DNA from: CAWAVN01 sp963844315
GTDB lineage: Bacteria > Planctomycetota > Planctomycetia > Planctomycetales > Planctomycetaceae
Assembly (NCBI GenBank): GCA_963844315.1
Contig: CAWJOC010000026.1
Location: 185,624-249,623 of the forward strand
Length of the DNA stretch: 64,000 bases
Direction of reading: 5' to 3'
A program made the position numbers and the translations under genes. Below the pieces are notes generated by a model. The model did not search any database and was not told the DNA's origin. It worked only from the letters and a program-made list of their open reading frames with translations. Below are positions 1 to 8,955 of this stretch, piece after piece (the stretch's first letter is position 1; each line of letters opens with the position of its first letter).

Positions 1-316
1 TCAGCCCCAATACGCCTTGAACGCCTTTGGCGAACTTTTCCCACTCGGCTTTTTTCTCGGCGAGCGTCTTTTTTCCCTGGGCCGTCAGCCGATAGTATTT
101 CCGCCTGCGCCCCTCGGCTTCCTGCCAAAAGGCGGCCAAGAGTTTTTGCCGCTCCATGCGATGCAGGGCCGGGTACAAACTGCCCTCGGTCAGCTCGAAA
201 TACCCATTCGACCTCGAAATCACTTCCTGAGTGATCTCATAGCCATACGTTGGCCCGGTGGAGATGACTTCCAGAATCAGAAGCTCCACCGTGCCGGATA
301 AAAGTTTGGAATCCAT
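1..316 (-). CDS. PadR family transcriptional repressor (3' end cut by window)
   Basis: Reading the minus strand from ATG at 316 gives about 105 residues beginning MDSKLLSGTVELLILEVI and continuing through GPTYGYEI, EGSLYPALHRMERQ and GRRRKYYRLTAQG. These are the winged-helix signatures of PadR-like regulators: a GYEI segment, a SLYPALHRME recognition helix, and a RRKYYRLT wing. PadR proteins of this short class are about 105-115 residues, so only the last few residues lie outside the window. It probably represses a neighbouring transporter or detoxification gene to the left, and perhaps itself, through the palindrome at 331-370. The effector is unknown. Confidence 0.88.
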   Translation of the reverse strand, partial: MDSKLLSGTVELLILEVISTGPTYGYEITQEVISRSNGYFELTEGSLYPALHRMERQKLLAAFWQEAEGRRRKYYRLTAQGKKTLAEKKAEWEKFAKGVQGVLGL

Positions 317-330
317 CGCTGCCTCTCCAA

Positions 331-370
331 TGCCTAAGAAGATTAGGTATATACCTAATCTTCTTAGGCA
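331..370. promoter_or_regulatory. Perfect 40-bp palindrome, probable PadR operator
   Basis: Positions 331-350 and 351-370 are exact reverse complements, with the centre ATTAGGTATATACCTAAT. The palindrome ends 14 bases upstream of the padR start codon. Dyad-symmetric AT-rich operators overlapping the promoter are usual for PadR/LmrR-type repressors, so autoregulation is inferred. It could also work as a cruciform or terminator for the gene reading leftward from 884. Confidence 0.65.
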
Positions 371-376
371 TGAATG

Positions 377-884
377 TCAAGCGGATTCTTTTCTTAATCG
401 TAATCTTGCTCTTAATCTTAATCCTCTTACGAAAACCAGATTAGGATTAAGATTAAGATTAAGAATTATGGGGCGACCGTCCCTGGAACTGCGGCAACAC
501 GTCCGAATCCGCTGCACCTGGCCTTCGCGGTTCACGCACGCCAAAACGGTGCGGCCCTTGGCGAGGAGGGTTTCCTCCCGGAATACGAGATGCTCGAACT
601 CGATCTTGGCCGGGGATTGCTTGCCGAGCGTGGTGCGGATCGTCAAGAGGTCATCGTATTTCGCGGGGAGCTTGTAATCGCATTCCACGCGGATGACGAC
701 GAGGAAATAACCCGCTTTCCTCCATCTCGCGGTAACTGCCGCCTTGCGCCCGCAGGAGTTCCGTCCGGCCCATCTCGAACAGGTCGATATGGTTCCCGTG
801 GTGCAAATAGCCCATCGCATCGGTCTCGCAGTACCTGACGCGCACCGTCACGTCATGGCTTTGAATCGGCTCTTTTGATGACAT
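377..884 (-). CDS. 4HBT-type acyl-CoA thioesterase (YbgC-like), frameshifted
   Basis: The first frame, starting at ATG 884, contains RVRYCETDAMGYLHHGNH and FEMGRTELLR. This is the hotdog-fold 4-hydroxybenzoyl-CoA thioesterase signature, with the catalytic Asp in ETDAMG. Near position 710 similarity moves to another frame (IRVECDYKLPAKYDD, then KIEFEHLVFRE and AKGRTVLACV), so one base appears extra or missing. With that corrected the domain is complete. The C-terminus is odd: it runs into the TTAATC-rich hairpin at 392-466 and becomes a low-complexity Leu/Asn/Arg tail before stopping at 377. The likely role is hydrolysis of acyl-CoA thioesters in the cytoplasm. Confidence 0.75.
392..466. repeat. 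TTAATC hexamer repeats forming an inverted repeat
   Basis: Short TTAATC units run up to 424, and their reverse complement GATTAA units follow at 444-457. The arms 411-424 and 444-457 are exact reverse complements. The element lies inside the apparent 3' end of the thioesterase gene. Confidence 0.7.
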
Positions 885-1187
885 AAAATTCTCAAACTAC
901 AAAATGCGGAAGAGGTGAACCACGAAGCACACGAAGGGCTGAAGTTTTGGAACACTAGGCTCCGCTAATGAAATTCCTGGCGTGGATTAGTGTTCTTTTT
1001 CCTCAAGTCAACTCCGCCGAGGAAACACATGCGATCCGTGGTGGCCTTTGGTTTTTTTCGTGTCGTTCGTGTGTTTCGTGGTTAAACCTTCTTCATCCGC
1101 GGTCCTGAAGCTTTCGCCATGATTGAAAGGTTTCGTCGTATCGCCTACGCTGTATTGATGAGGCAGGCACGATAGACGGTCGCGATT
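885..1187. other. Intergenic region without a recognisable gene
   Basis: No reading frame with family resemblance is seen. A stretch around 1050-1085 (TTTCGTGTCGTTCGTGTGTT) resembles the segment near 63125-63150, so part of this spacer may be another dispersed repeat. Confidence 0.5.
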
Positions 1188-2467
1188 TTGCGCGAAAAAG
1201 TCAATTTCCAAAGCCCGATTCGGGAGAGAGCCGTGAGAGAGTTTTCCATCCCCCGCCATTTGCTCGCGAAACCCGTGTTGGCGCTCTTTGTGTGCTTGAT
1301 CGGCACCAATGCCTGGGCGTGCTCGGTTCCCGTGTTCCGGTATGCATTGGAGCATTGGCAATCGGACCCGTATCAGGTGGTGTTCTTCCATAAGGGCACG
1401 TTGACGCCCAAGCAGGGCACGTTCCTCCATAACCTCAGCCGGGATGGCAAGGCGGGAAAAATCGCGGCGAATGTGGACGTTATCGCGGTGGATTTGAACG
1501 CTGCCTCTGCCGAGGATCCTAAAACCAAGGATGACTTGGCCCTTTGGAAAGCGCAGAACACCGAAACCTTACCTTGGATGGTGGTCCGGTATCCGTTATC
1601 TATTCCCATTGCGAAACCCATTTGGGCGGGAGAGCCTTCGGAGGAAGCCATCGACCGCCTGCTCGATTCCCCGAAACGCCGCACAGTCGCAGAGCGGATT
1701 TTGAAGGGCGACACCGCCGTGTGGGTGCTGTTGGAATCGGGGAACAAAGAGGCGGACGACAAGGCGTTGTTCACGCTGCAAACGGAACTCAAAAAGTGCG
1801 AGGAGGAACTCAAACTCCCCGCACCGATCCGCAGGACGTGGCGGATGGACTCATCAGCGTAGATCAGGCGGAATTGAAAGTGCAATTCTCGGTGCTGAGG
1901 CTTTCACGGACGGACGCGAACGAAGGCCCATTCGTGGAAATGCTCTTGGACAGCGAAGAAGGGCTGCGCGACAAGGAGTTCGAGGGCCAGCCGATGGCGT
2001 TTCCGATCTTTGGCCGGGGCCGGTCGCTTTATGCCGTGATTGGGGCGGGCATTCAGCGGGACGTGATTCTCGATGCCTGCCGGTTTCTGGTCGGGCCGTG
2101 CAGTTGCCAAGTGAAGGAGCAAAACCCCGGCGTCGATCTGCTCATGGCGGTCGATTGGGAGCGGGTCGTCACCAAGCAGATTGCAATTGATGAATCGTTG
2201 CCGCCCTTGCCGGTGATTGCCCCGCTCAAGGAAAGTTCCGAATCGAAAACTCCCCTCGAAAAAACCTCGGCAGAATCGGCAACCGAAACGAAGAACGCCG
2301 ACACCGCCGAACCGGTTTCTAGCGCAGCGGAAACCACGGCAGCGACAACCACAAAGGAAATTTCCCCGCCGGAGGTGGGTTCCAAGGTCATGACCACCAC
2401 GCTGATTTGCCTCGCCGCCGCCATTGCGGGCATCGCGGTGATGAGCGTGTTCCTGGTGAAATCGTAA
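1188..2467 (+). CDS. Exported, membrane-anchored hypothetical protein, frameshifted; upstream of ABC permease
   Basis: The N-terminal part has a hydrophobic export signal (LLAKPVLALFVCLIG) ending at NAWACS, then a soluble domain of about 180 residues. At a CCCC run near 1818 the sensible frame shifts by one, and the protein continues through GLISVDQAELKVQFSVLR and a Ser/Thr/Ala/Glu-rich linker to a C-terminal membrane helix (LICLAAAIAGIAVMSVFLV). I do not recognise a family. A GTG start at 1233 is also possible. It lies 220 bases upstream of the FtsX-like permease on the same strand and may belong to the same exporter module. Confidence 0.55.
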
Positions 2468-2479
2468 TTCGTCTTGTTC

Positions 2480-2640
2480 CCTCTCCCTTTGGGAGAAGGG
2501 CTAGGGTGAAGGGTTGGCTTTGTCCCCTCTCCCCTTGGGAGAGGGCTAGGGTGAGGGGACGATCTAAGTTTGACGTCTTCTCTTCACCGAGACCCCTCAT
2601 CCGGCCTTCGGCCACCTTCTCCCCAAGGGAGAAGGGACAT
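2480..2640. repeat. Dispersed palindromic repeat, CCCTCTCCC family
   Basis: It contains CCCTCTCCCTTTGGGAGAAG and CCCTCTCCCCTTGGGAGAGG units followed by a CCCTCATCCGGCCTTCGGCC / TTCTCCCCAAGGGAGAAGGG half. The same composite recurs at 4800-4876, 41196-41342 and 44549-44674, with a partial copy near 33578-33615. It fills the gap between two same-strand genes. Confidence 0.85.
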
Positions 2641-2685
2641 TTCCAAGTGTTTTGATAGCGGCAAAGTCGCCTAAGGAATACTCCC

Positions 2686-4020
2686 ATGAGCATTTGGCGG
2701 ATGATTTGGCAGGAGATTTCCCACCGCAAGCTGAATTTCACGCTGGGGCTATTGTCGGTGGTGGTGGCGATTGGCACGCTGGCGGGGGTGATGACGCTGC
2801 TCCAGGCGGATAAACTTCGGGCGACGGAGGCGCGCGATCAGTTGGCCCAGACCAGCCAGCATCTCGATGAGACCAGCCAGAATCTGGAAAAGGCGGCTTT
2901 CGAACTCGAAGACGAGATGCGAAAGATCACCTTGGGCTTGGGGTTCAACATTTTGATCCTCAGCCAGGATGAAGACCTGCACGCCATGAACCTCACCGGC
3001 GTTCCGCAAAAGACGTTTCATGAAGACAACGTCAGCCGGATCGCGGAATCGGACATCATCACGATCAACCACCTGTTGCCCGTCGTGACAAAGCGCATCA
3101 AATGGCCGGAGCAAAACGAATATGAGTTTTTGCTCACCGGCACGCGGGGCGAAATTCCCCAGCAACACCGGGCCATGAAAAAGCCGCTCCAAGAGCAAGT
3201 GCCCGCCGGGACGATGATCGTGGGCCATCACATCGCCGACCAACTGAAGCTGAGCGAAGGGCAAACCGTCAAACTGATGGGCCGGGAGTTTAAGATCACT
3301 AAGATCCAGGAACCCCAAGGCGATGTGCCCGACAGCACGGCTTGGATCAATCTCAAGGAAGCCCAGGACCTGTTGGGGATGCAGAACGAAGTCTCCGCGA
3401 TTTTGGCCTTGGAGTGCAATTGCGAGACGCCCGACCGCTTGGGCGAAATCCGCGAAGAGGTCGCCCAGATTCTGCCCGGCACACAGGTCATCGAGCGCGG
3501 CAGCCAGGCTCTGGCGCAGGCGGCGGCGCGGAACCAGGCCAAAGCCTCCGCGGCGGAAAACAAACAAGCCGCCGAGAAAAACAAACAAGCCGCCGAGGAA
3601 AACCAACTGGCCGCGCTAGCGAAGCTGGAGCAGCACGAAGATCTCGCCGCGCTCCTTATGCCCTTGGTCCTGGTGGGCTGCGGGGTTTGGATCGCGGTGT
3701 TATCGCTGGCGAACGTCAGGCAAAGGGCCGAGGAAATCGGCATCCTCAGGGCCATCGGCTGGCAGTCCTGGCAGATCATGGGGCTGTTTTTGGGCAAGGC
3801 GGTGATTCTGGGTCTGATGGGAGCGGTCCTGGGCTATGCCTTCGGCTTTGCCGCCACGGTCGCCTGGAACGGCGGGGCGCTGGATCAATCCCAACTCTTC
3901 AACCGCTGGCTGCTCCTGGCGACGCTGCTACTCGCGCCCTTGCTTTCGGCACTCGCCAGTTGGATTCCCGCCCTCACCGCCGCCCGCAATGATCCCGCCG
4001 TGATCCTGCAAGGAAACTAA
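2686..4020 (+). CDS. ABC transporter permease, FtsX/MacB/LolC-like
   Basis: The protein has 444 residues. A first membrane segment (LNFTLGLLSVVVAIGTLAGV, about residues 15-40) is followed by a large periplasmic domain with coiled-coil character (QTSQHLDETSQNLEKAA; later AAENKQAAEKNKQAAEENQ). Three C-terminal membrane helices follow, including the FtsX signature RQRAEEIGILRAIGW before the second. This one-plus-three topology defines MacB/LolCE-type permeases, which work mechanically with a LolD-like ATPase; one is encoded downstream at 4887. The substrate could be a lipoprotein, peptide or hydrophobic compound. The DUF1579 gene lies between permease and ATPase. Confidence 0.88.
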   Translation: MSIWRMIWQEISHRKLNFTLGLLSVVVAIGTLAGVMTLLQADKLRATEARDQLAQTSQHLDETSQNLEKAAFELEDEMRKITLGLGFNILILSQDEDLHAMNLTGVPQKTFHEDNVSRIAESDIITINHLLPVVTKRIKWPEQNEYEFLLTGTRGEIPQQHRAMKKPLQEQVPAGTMIVGHHIADQLKLSEGQTVKLMGREFKITKIQEPQGDVPDSTAWINLKEAQDLLGMQNEVSAILALECNCETPDRLGEIREEVAQILPGTQVIERGSQALAQAAARNQAKASAAENKQAAEKNKQAAEENQLAALAKLEQHEDLAALLMPLVLVGCGVWIAVLSLANVRQRAEEIGILRAIGWQSWQIMGLFLGKAVILGLMGAVLGYAFGFAATVAWNGGALDQSQLFNRWLLLATLLLAPLLSALASWIPALTAARNDPAVILQGN

Positions 4021-4028
4021 TTCACTTC

Positions 4029-4097
4029 GAAGAGAGCCGCGCACGAAGTAAGCGGCAAGGAGAAACGACCCGCTTACTTCGTGCGCAGGCTCTTTGA
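4029..4097. repeat. Inverted repeat, GCGCACGAAGTAAGCGG family
   Basis: GAGCCGCGCACGAAGTAAGC is mirrored by GCTTACTTCGTGCGC, giving a stem-loop after the permease gene. A second copy lies at 60427-60484. It may also serve as a transcription terminator. Confidence 0.7.
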
Positions 4098-4196
4098 GAA
4101 TTTTCACCAGAGACGGAAAAGTAATCCCTGAGTCTTCGAAAAGAGCAGACCTGTCTTTCGATTGGTGACTTCACTCAAAAATAAAGGAACGAAGCC

Positions 4197-4763
4197 ATGA
4201 AGCGAACCGGTTTTGTCGTGTTGGGACTGATCGGCTTTCTCTCTGCCGGCCCGGTGAATGCCCAGCCGGGGGCAGCTCCCTCTGCGGAGCACATGATCTT
4301 CAAAACGGACGTTGGCTCTTGGGATACGGTGATGAAAATCTATCCCCAAGGCCCCGATAACCCCGCGATTGAAAGCAAAGGCGAGGAAACAAACCGCCTT
4401 CTGGGCAACGGCCTGTGGCTCTTGTCCGAATACAAGGGCGACATCGGCGGCATGAAGTTCGAAGGCCACGGAACCTTCGGCTACGACCCCCAAAAGAAAA
4501 AATACACCGGAACCTGGATCGACAACATGAAGCCCACCATGGACACGATGGAAGGCGATTACGACGCCAAGACCAAAACGCTGACCATGTTTTCCGAATC
4601 CAAAAACCCCGCAACCGGCCAGCCCATGAAAATGAAAAACGTGGGCAAATTCATCGATAATGACACCCGCAGCTTCACGATGTACAACCTCGCCCCGGGC
4701 AGCGAGGACAAATACGTCAAGATGATGGAAATCCACTACACGCGGAAGAAGAAAGCGGAGTAA
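4197..4763 (+). CDS. Secreted DUF1579 domain protein
   Basis: There are 188 residues with a cleavable signal (FVVLGLIGFLSAGPVNAQ). The mature part matches the DUF1579 pattern: W-D-T-V-M-K (residues 41-46), then LLGNGLWLLSEYKG, GHGTFGYDP, YTGTWIDN and FIDNDTRSFTMYN. DUF1579 proteins are small periplasmic beta-barrel-like proteins of unknown biochemical role. The position between the permease and ATPase suggests co-transcription, but the repeat at 4800-4876 separates it from the ATPase. Confidence 0.85.
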   Translation: MKRTGFVVLGLIGFLSAGPVNAQPGAAPSAEHMIFKTDVGSWDTVMKIYPQGPDNPAIESKGEETNRLLGNGLWLLSEYKGDIGGMKFEGHGTFGYDPQKKKYTGTWIDNMKPTMDTMEGDYDAKTKTLTMFSESKNPATGQPMKMKNVGKFIDNDTRSFTMYNLAPGSEDKYVKMMEIHYTRKKKAE

Positions 4764-4799
4764 ATCGCGGTCCTCTTAAAGCCGTGACCTTTGATTACG

Positions 4800-4876
4800 T
4801 CTCCTCTCCCCAAGGGAGAGGGGACAAACCATTCCCCTCACCCTAACCCTCTCCCAAGGGGAGAGGGGACAAGACA
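4800..4876. repeat. Dispersed palindromic repeat, CCCTCTCCC family
   Basis: CTCTCCCCAAGGGAGAGGGG and CCCTCACCCTAACCCTCTCC are followed by AAGGGGAGAGGGG. It ends ten bases before the ATPase start codon, so any ribosome-binding site for that gene must lie in or beside the repeat. Confidence 0.85.
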
Positions 4877-4886
4877 TGCGCTGCCC

Positions 4887-5555
4887 ATGCTGCTGGAAAT
4901 CGACAACCTCACCAAGACTTACCAAAGCGGTTCGGCTACGGTGCGCGCCATTGATGGGGTGACGCTGCACGTCGATGCCGGGCAATTCGTGGCGGTCCAG
5001 GGGCCTTCCGGTTGCGGCAAGACGACGCTGCTGTTGGTGGCGGGCGGGCTTTTGGCTCCCGATGCGGGGACCGTCCGCATCGCCGGGGAAAACCCGTACG
5101 ACCTGCCTCCCGACCGCCGGGCGAAGTTCCGCGCAAGGCGGGTGGGGTTTGTGTTTCAGCAGTTTCATCTGGTTCCTTACTTAAGCGTTTTGGACAACGT
5201 GCTTGCCCCATCCTTGGCCGCGGACCCGAAAGAGACCGATCTCCGCGAGCGGGCGGCCACGCTGATTGCAAAGTTCGGTCTGGCCCACCGGCAGCATCAC
5301 GTTCCGGGCCAACTCAGCACCGGCGAACGCCAGCGCACGGCGCTTGCAGCGGCGCTCTTAAACGGTCCTTCGGTCCTCTTGGCGGATGAACCCACGGGCA
5401 ATCTCGACCAGGAAAATGCCGACATCGTGCTAGGGCATCTCGCAGCATTCGCCGAGCAGGGCGGAGCGGTGCTGATGGTCACGCACGACAAGGAAGCCGC
5501 CGGGAGAGCCAACCGGATCGAAACCATCCGTGATGGCAAACTTATCGCTTCGTGA
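4887..5555 (+). CDS. ABC transporter ATP-binding protein, LolD/MacB-like
   Basis: From ATG 4887 there are 222 residues. The Walker A motif is GPSGCGKTT (about residues 38-46), the Q-loop is FVFQQFHLVPYLSVLDNV, the ABC signature is LSTGERQR, Walker B is VLLADEPTGNLD, and the H-loop is MVTHDK. Sequence and length match the LolD/MacB ATPase subfamily that partners FtsX-like permeases. An upstream in-frame start would translate the CCCTCTCCC repeat and is unlikely. It probably powers the permease encoded at 2686-4020. Confidence 0.93.
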   Translation: MLLEIDNLTKTYQSGSATVRAIDGVTLHVDAGQFVAVQGPSGCGKTTLLLVAGGLLAPDAGTVRIAGENPYDLPPDRRAKFRARRVGFVFQQFHLVPYLSVLDNVLAPSLAADPKETDLRERAATLIAKFGLAHRQHHVPGQLSTGERQRTALAAALLNGPSVLLADEPTGNLDQENADIVLGHLAAFAEQGGAVLMVTHDKEAAGRANRIETIRDGKLIAS

Positions 5556-5556
5556 T

Positions 5557-5640
5557 TGTTGCCTTTCGCTCCGCGAAAGGACGCTAAGAAAGTCGGCATA
5601 GTTTTCGCCCTTTCGCGGAGCGAAAGGCGACAATGGCGAG
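5557..5640. repeat. Inverted repeat, CCTTTCGCTCCGCGAAAGG family
   Basis: GCCTTTCGCTCCGCGAAAGG and CCCTTTCGCGGAGCGAAAGG face each other about 60 bases apart. Further copies lie at 15863-15946 and 60819-60843. Here it separates two convergent genes and could terminate both. Confidence 0.75.
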
Positions 5641-5693
5641 CAAACCAACTTACGGTCCGTGCCCGCGTGAGCCTCCATGATTGCGATGTGGGT

Positions 5694-7040
5694 TTATGCC
5701 GCTTTCGCTTTTGAATCTTGCGTTATGGGCAAGGGAAATATGTCAGGCTGATTCTCGCTGACCTGCATCTGCCGGTGGCTTCGGAGCGTCAGCCATAAGA
5801 GCGCCCCGAGACACCATGTCGTCACGTAATAGCTGTCGAGCAGGTACGTTCCCGCTTTGCCGATAAGGCCCCGGTTTAAGAGCAGGATGAAAACTGAATA
5901 GATCACAAGCACGGTCCAGGTTTCTCGCGGAACCCGTTGGCGATGGAAGGCTTCGCGAATCAATAAGTAAACGGCGGGAATCACCCCCACGCAATGCTGC
6001 CCCCAAGTCAACGGCGATAACAGCAGGATCAATACCGACACGGCGGCGGCTTCCCAAAGGAGCGAAGGCTCCATCCGCGAACGCACCCGCTGCCGAAACC
6101 GCCAAGCCACGCCAAGCATTAAAGAAGCAATCAACACCCGCACCACCCAACCGGCGGCTTTCGGGGAGAGACGAAACACCTCGACTGCCCAAGGATGATT
6201 GAAGCGGGCGTTATGGCCTTTGGGCAAGGCGATTAAGTATCGTCCCAAAGCCGGGCGCAAGGCGACGTTCTGAATGGATTCTTCGCCCAGGACACCATTG
6301 ACGGGATTTTCCGCGAGCAGTCCCCGCGACGCATGATGCCACCACACCTGATGCACGTTTTGGTAACTCGGCCAGTCCATAAAACACAGCGGTGATAAGA
6401 AGAGAACCGCCGCAACGAATATTGTCGTCCCGGCAATTTTCCATTGGCGTTTCCAGGCGAACCACGCCAGAAAGAGCGCGGGGGTCAGTTTGAGTGCAAT
6501 CGCAAACCCCAAGAGCGCTGCCCCGGCGAAGTCCCGCCGCTGTCTCCAGCACCAGACCGCGCCCCAAGCCAAGGCCACAAGGGCCAAATTCACGCCGCAT
6601 TCCAGAATGTCCCGCACCCAAAACCGGCTGGCGAGGAGAATCGTCAGAATGGCTCCCCAAAACACGAACCACTCTTCCACGGGCCACGTCCGCGCGGAGA
6701 CTTTGGCCAAGATCCGAAAGAGTGCATAAGCCGCGATCAAAAACACCGGCAGAATGCAAATCTGAGCGACGTGCATCGGCAGGTTGCTCAAGGGAGCGTG
6801 AGCCACCGCCCAAAAAGGCAAGTACGGGAGATCCAGCCCGTTGACATCGTAGAGATATTCGTTCGCGACCAGTCGCTTTCCGAATTGCCAGTGCAAATGA
6901 AAATCACCCTGGGGTTCTTTGACGACCCGAAATATTTGCAGGCAAGCGATGAGCGCGATGATTCCAACGGCCCACCGCCTGTAATCGCGTTCGGTGACAC
7001 GGCCTCCAATGTTTTGGAGCCAGGTTCGCAAAAACATCAT
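5694..7040 (-). CDS. GT87-like (DUF2029) integral-membrane glycosyltransferase
   Basis: About 448 residues from the ATG at 7040 (an upstream ATG at 7100 is also in frame). There are ten or more hydrophobic segments. The first (WAVGIIALIACLQIF) is followed by a polar loop with QGDFHLHWQFGKRLVANEYLYD. In GT-C enzymes of this group that loop carries the acidic DxxxY/D region used with polyprenyl-phosphate sugar donors. Family membership is inferred from topology and the loop. The role is probably sugar transfer on the outer face of the cytoplasmic membrane, with unknown acceptor. It stands alone between repeat-rich spacers. Confidence 0.7.
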   Translation of the reverse strand: MMFLRTWLQNIGGRVTERDYRRWAVGIIALIACLQIFRVVKEPQGDFHLHWQFGKRLVANEYLYDVNGLDLPYLPFWAVAHAPLSNLPMHVAQICILPVFLIAAYALFRILAKVSARTWPVEEWFVFWGAILTILLASRFWVRDILECGVNLALVALAWGAVWCWRQRRDFAGAALLGFAIALKLTPALFLAWFAWKRQWKIAGTTIFVAAVLFLSPLCFMDWPSYQNVHQVWWHHASRGLLAENPVNGVLGEESIQNVALRPALGRYLIALPKGHNARFNHPWAVEVFRLSPKAAGWVVRVLIASLMLGVAWRFRQRVRSRMEPSLLWEAAAVSVLILLLSPLTWGQHCVGVIPAVYLLIREAFHRQRVPRETWTVLVIYSVFILLLNRGLIGKAGTYLLDSYYVTTWCLGALLWLTLRSHRQMQVSENQPDIFPLPITQDSKAKAA

Positions 7041-7100
7041 GGGCCACGCCGATTCTGAGGAACCATTCCCAAGGGGCGGGAACCATAATCGGAAGCGCAA

Positions 7101-7517
7101 GACCTGTCAAGCAGATGTTTTCAGCAGTCGGCAGCAGGCGGAGGGCAGTCGGCAGAAAACATGTGCGAACCGTTTTGAGGAATCGTAACCCTTCGAGCGG
7201 GCTTCGCCCAGAACCCATTGGACAAAAGAGGGGCGTGGACCGGTCTTTGTCCAAGCAGAACGTGAAGTCCGCCGATTTCCACGAGCAGGCCGAGCAACTG
7301 ACACGGCGTCCGACCAGGGAAACCCAAGCATCGGCCCGCGCTGAAGATTTACGACAAACAAGGCCAGGCCAGCAACGCGGCTCGTTTCACCACCTGCCTA
7401 TAAAATCCTCTTCTCCCGAGAGGAAATCCTTGGGACATCAATAAAGCGCAATCGAGGGCCAAATGGTTTCCCTCGCTGATGTTTCGGGTTACGATGGGAA
7501 TTGGCAGCATGCGTTGT
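7101..7517. other. Intergenic region without a supported gene
   Basis: Open frames exist on both strands, but none has family resemblance or a convincing start. Between 7125 and 7165 there are imperfect copies of GCAGTCGGCAG. Confidence 0.45.
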
Positions 7518-8943
7518 TCACGCCAGCACATCCTGGATGAGATTGCCGTGGACGTCCGTCAGGCGGCGGTTGAGGCCGTTGTGATACCAGGTGAGCTTTG
7601 TGTGATCGAAGCCTAAAAGATGGAGCACCGTGGCGTAATAGTCCCACACGGTCACGGGGTTGATCGCGGCTTTGCGTCCGAACTCGTCGGTGGCTCCGTA
7701 AGAAATGCCGCCCTTGATGCCCGCGCCCATCATCCAGCAGGTAAAGCCCGCCGGGTTATGGTCGCGTCCGGTCGTCCCGGCTTGATGGGTGGGCATCCGG
7801 CCAAACTCGGTGGTCCAAAGCACCAAGGTGTCATCCAAGAGTCCCCGCTGCTTGAGATCGGAGAGCAAGGCGGCGGTGGGTTGGTCGAACACCGGGCAAT
7901 GCCGTTCGTAATCGGCCTTCAAGGTTTTATGGGCATCCCAATTGAGCAGCCCATCCACGCCCGAAGCCCGCGAGGCGCAATACAGATTGACGTACCGGAC
8001 GCCGCGCTCCAAAAGCCTTCTGGCCAAGAGACAATTTCGGGCATAGGCCGCCTTGAGCGGGTTCGCATCCTGCGTGCCATAGAACTCATGCAGGGATTTT
8101 GGCTCCGTTTGAAAATCCATGACCTCCGGCGCGGAAAGCTGCATGCGGGCGGCGAGCGCATAGGCTTCGAGCCTGGCCCCCAAGTTCCGATTGGCCCGGA
8201 TGAGCCTCGGCATCGCGCTCGTTCAGGAACTGGATGAGATCCCGCGTGGCGTCTTCCTGCTTACGCGTGATGGAGTTTGGCCGCGACAAATTGCGGACGG
8301 GCTGCTCGGCGGTCATCATGATGCCCTGGTGCTTCGCGGGGAGAAAACCGTTGCTCCAATTCGCCTTGCCGTTGGGCGGTTCGCCGCGAATGTCGGGAAT
8401 CGCCACATAAGCGGGCAGGTTGTCGTTCGCGCTGCCCAGGGCATAACTCAGCCAGGCGCCGGCGCTCGGAAACCCTTCCTCGGCGTGGCCGGTGTTCATG
8501 AAGATGCACCCTGGCCCGTGCGTATTGGTTTTGGAGGTCATGGAATGAATGAACGCGATGTCATCCACGTGCCGGGCCATGTTCGGTAAGAGGCTGGAAA
8601 TGCGTTTGCCCGTTTCGCCCGCGGGCAAAAGCGGCCAGGGGCTTTTCATCAGGTTGCCGTTTTTCCCTTGGAACGAAACCAAGTTCTCTTCGCCAGGAAG
8701 CGGTTGGCCGTCGTATTTCTCCAGGCTGGGTTTGTGTTCCCAAAGATCCATGTGGGACGCCGCCCCCGGACAAAAAATTTGCAACACCCGCTTGGCCTTC
8801 GCGGGATGGTGCGTCATGCGATGTCCAGCCTCCGCGCGGGCCTTATCCGCTTGCAGCAGATGCACCAATCCCATCCCGGCGATGGCGGTGTAAACATTCT
8901 CAAACCAATTCCGCCGCGTGAGGGAGCCTTCGGGAAACGTCAT
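7518..8943 (-). CDS. DUF1501 family protein, frameshifted
   Basis: Starting at ATG 8943 the N-terminus has an RR-containing export-like segment (SLTRRNWFENV) and then DUF1501 motifs: FCPGAASHMDLWEHKP, HSMTSKTNTHGPGCIFMNTG and FPSAGAWLSYALG. Near 8210 the frame breaks after LNERDA. The second half continues in the next frame with RLIRANRNLGARLEAY, LWTTEFGRMP, GRDHNP and WMMGAGIKGG, ending at 7518. Together this gives about 474 residues, the usual family length. DUF1501 proteins resemble alkaline-phosphatase-fold hydrolases. In Planctomycetes they are nearly always encoded beside a DUF1549/DUF1553 protein, as here (12 bases away). Confidence 0.9.
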
Positions 8944-8955
8944 CTTTCAGACCTT

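Noticed and set aside
2749..3606. Minus-strand open frame opposite the FtsX-like permease
   Set aside because: The plus strand is a clear permease; the minus translation is a Gly/Phe/Arg-rich shadow.
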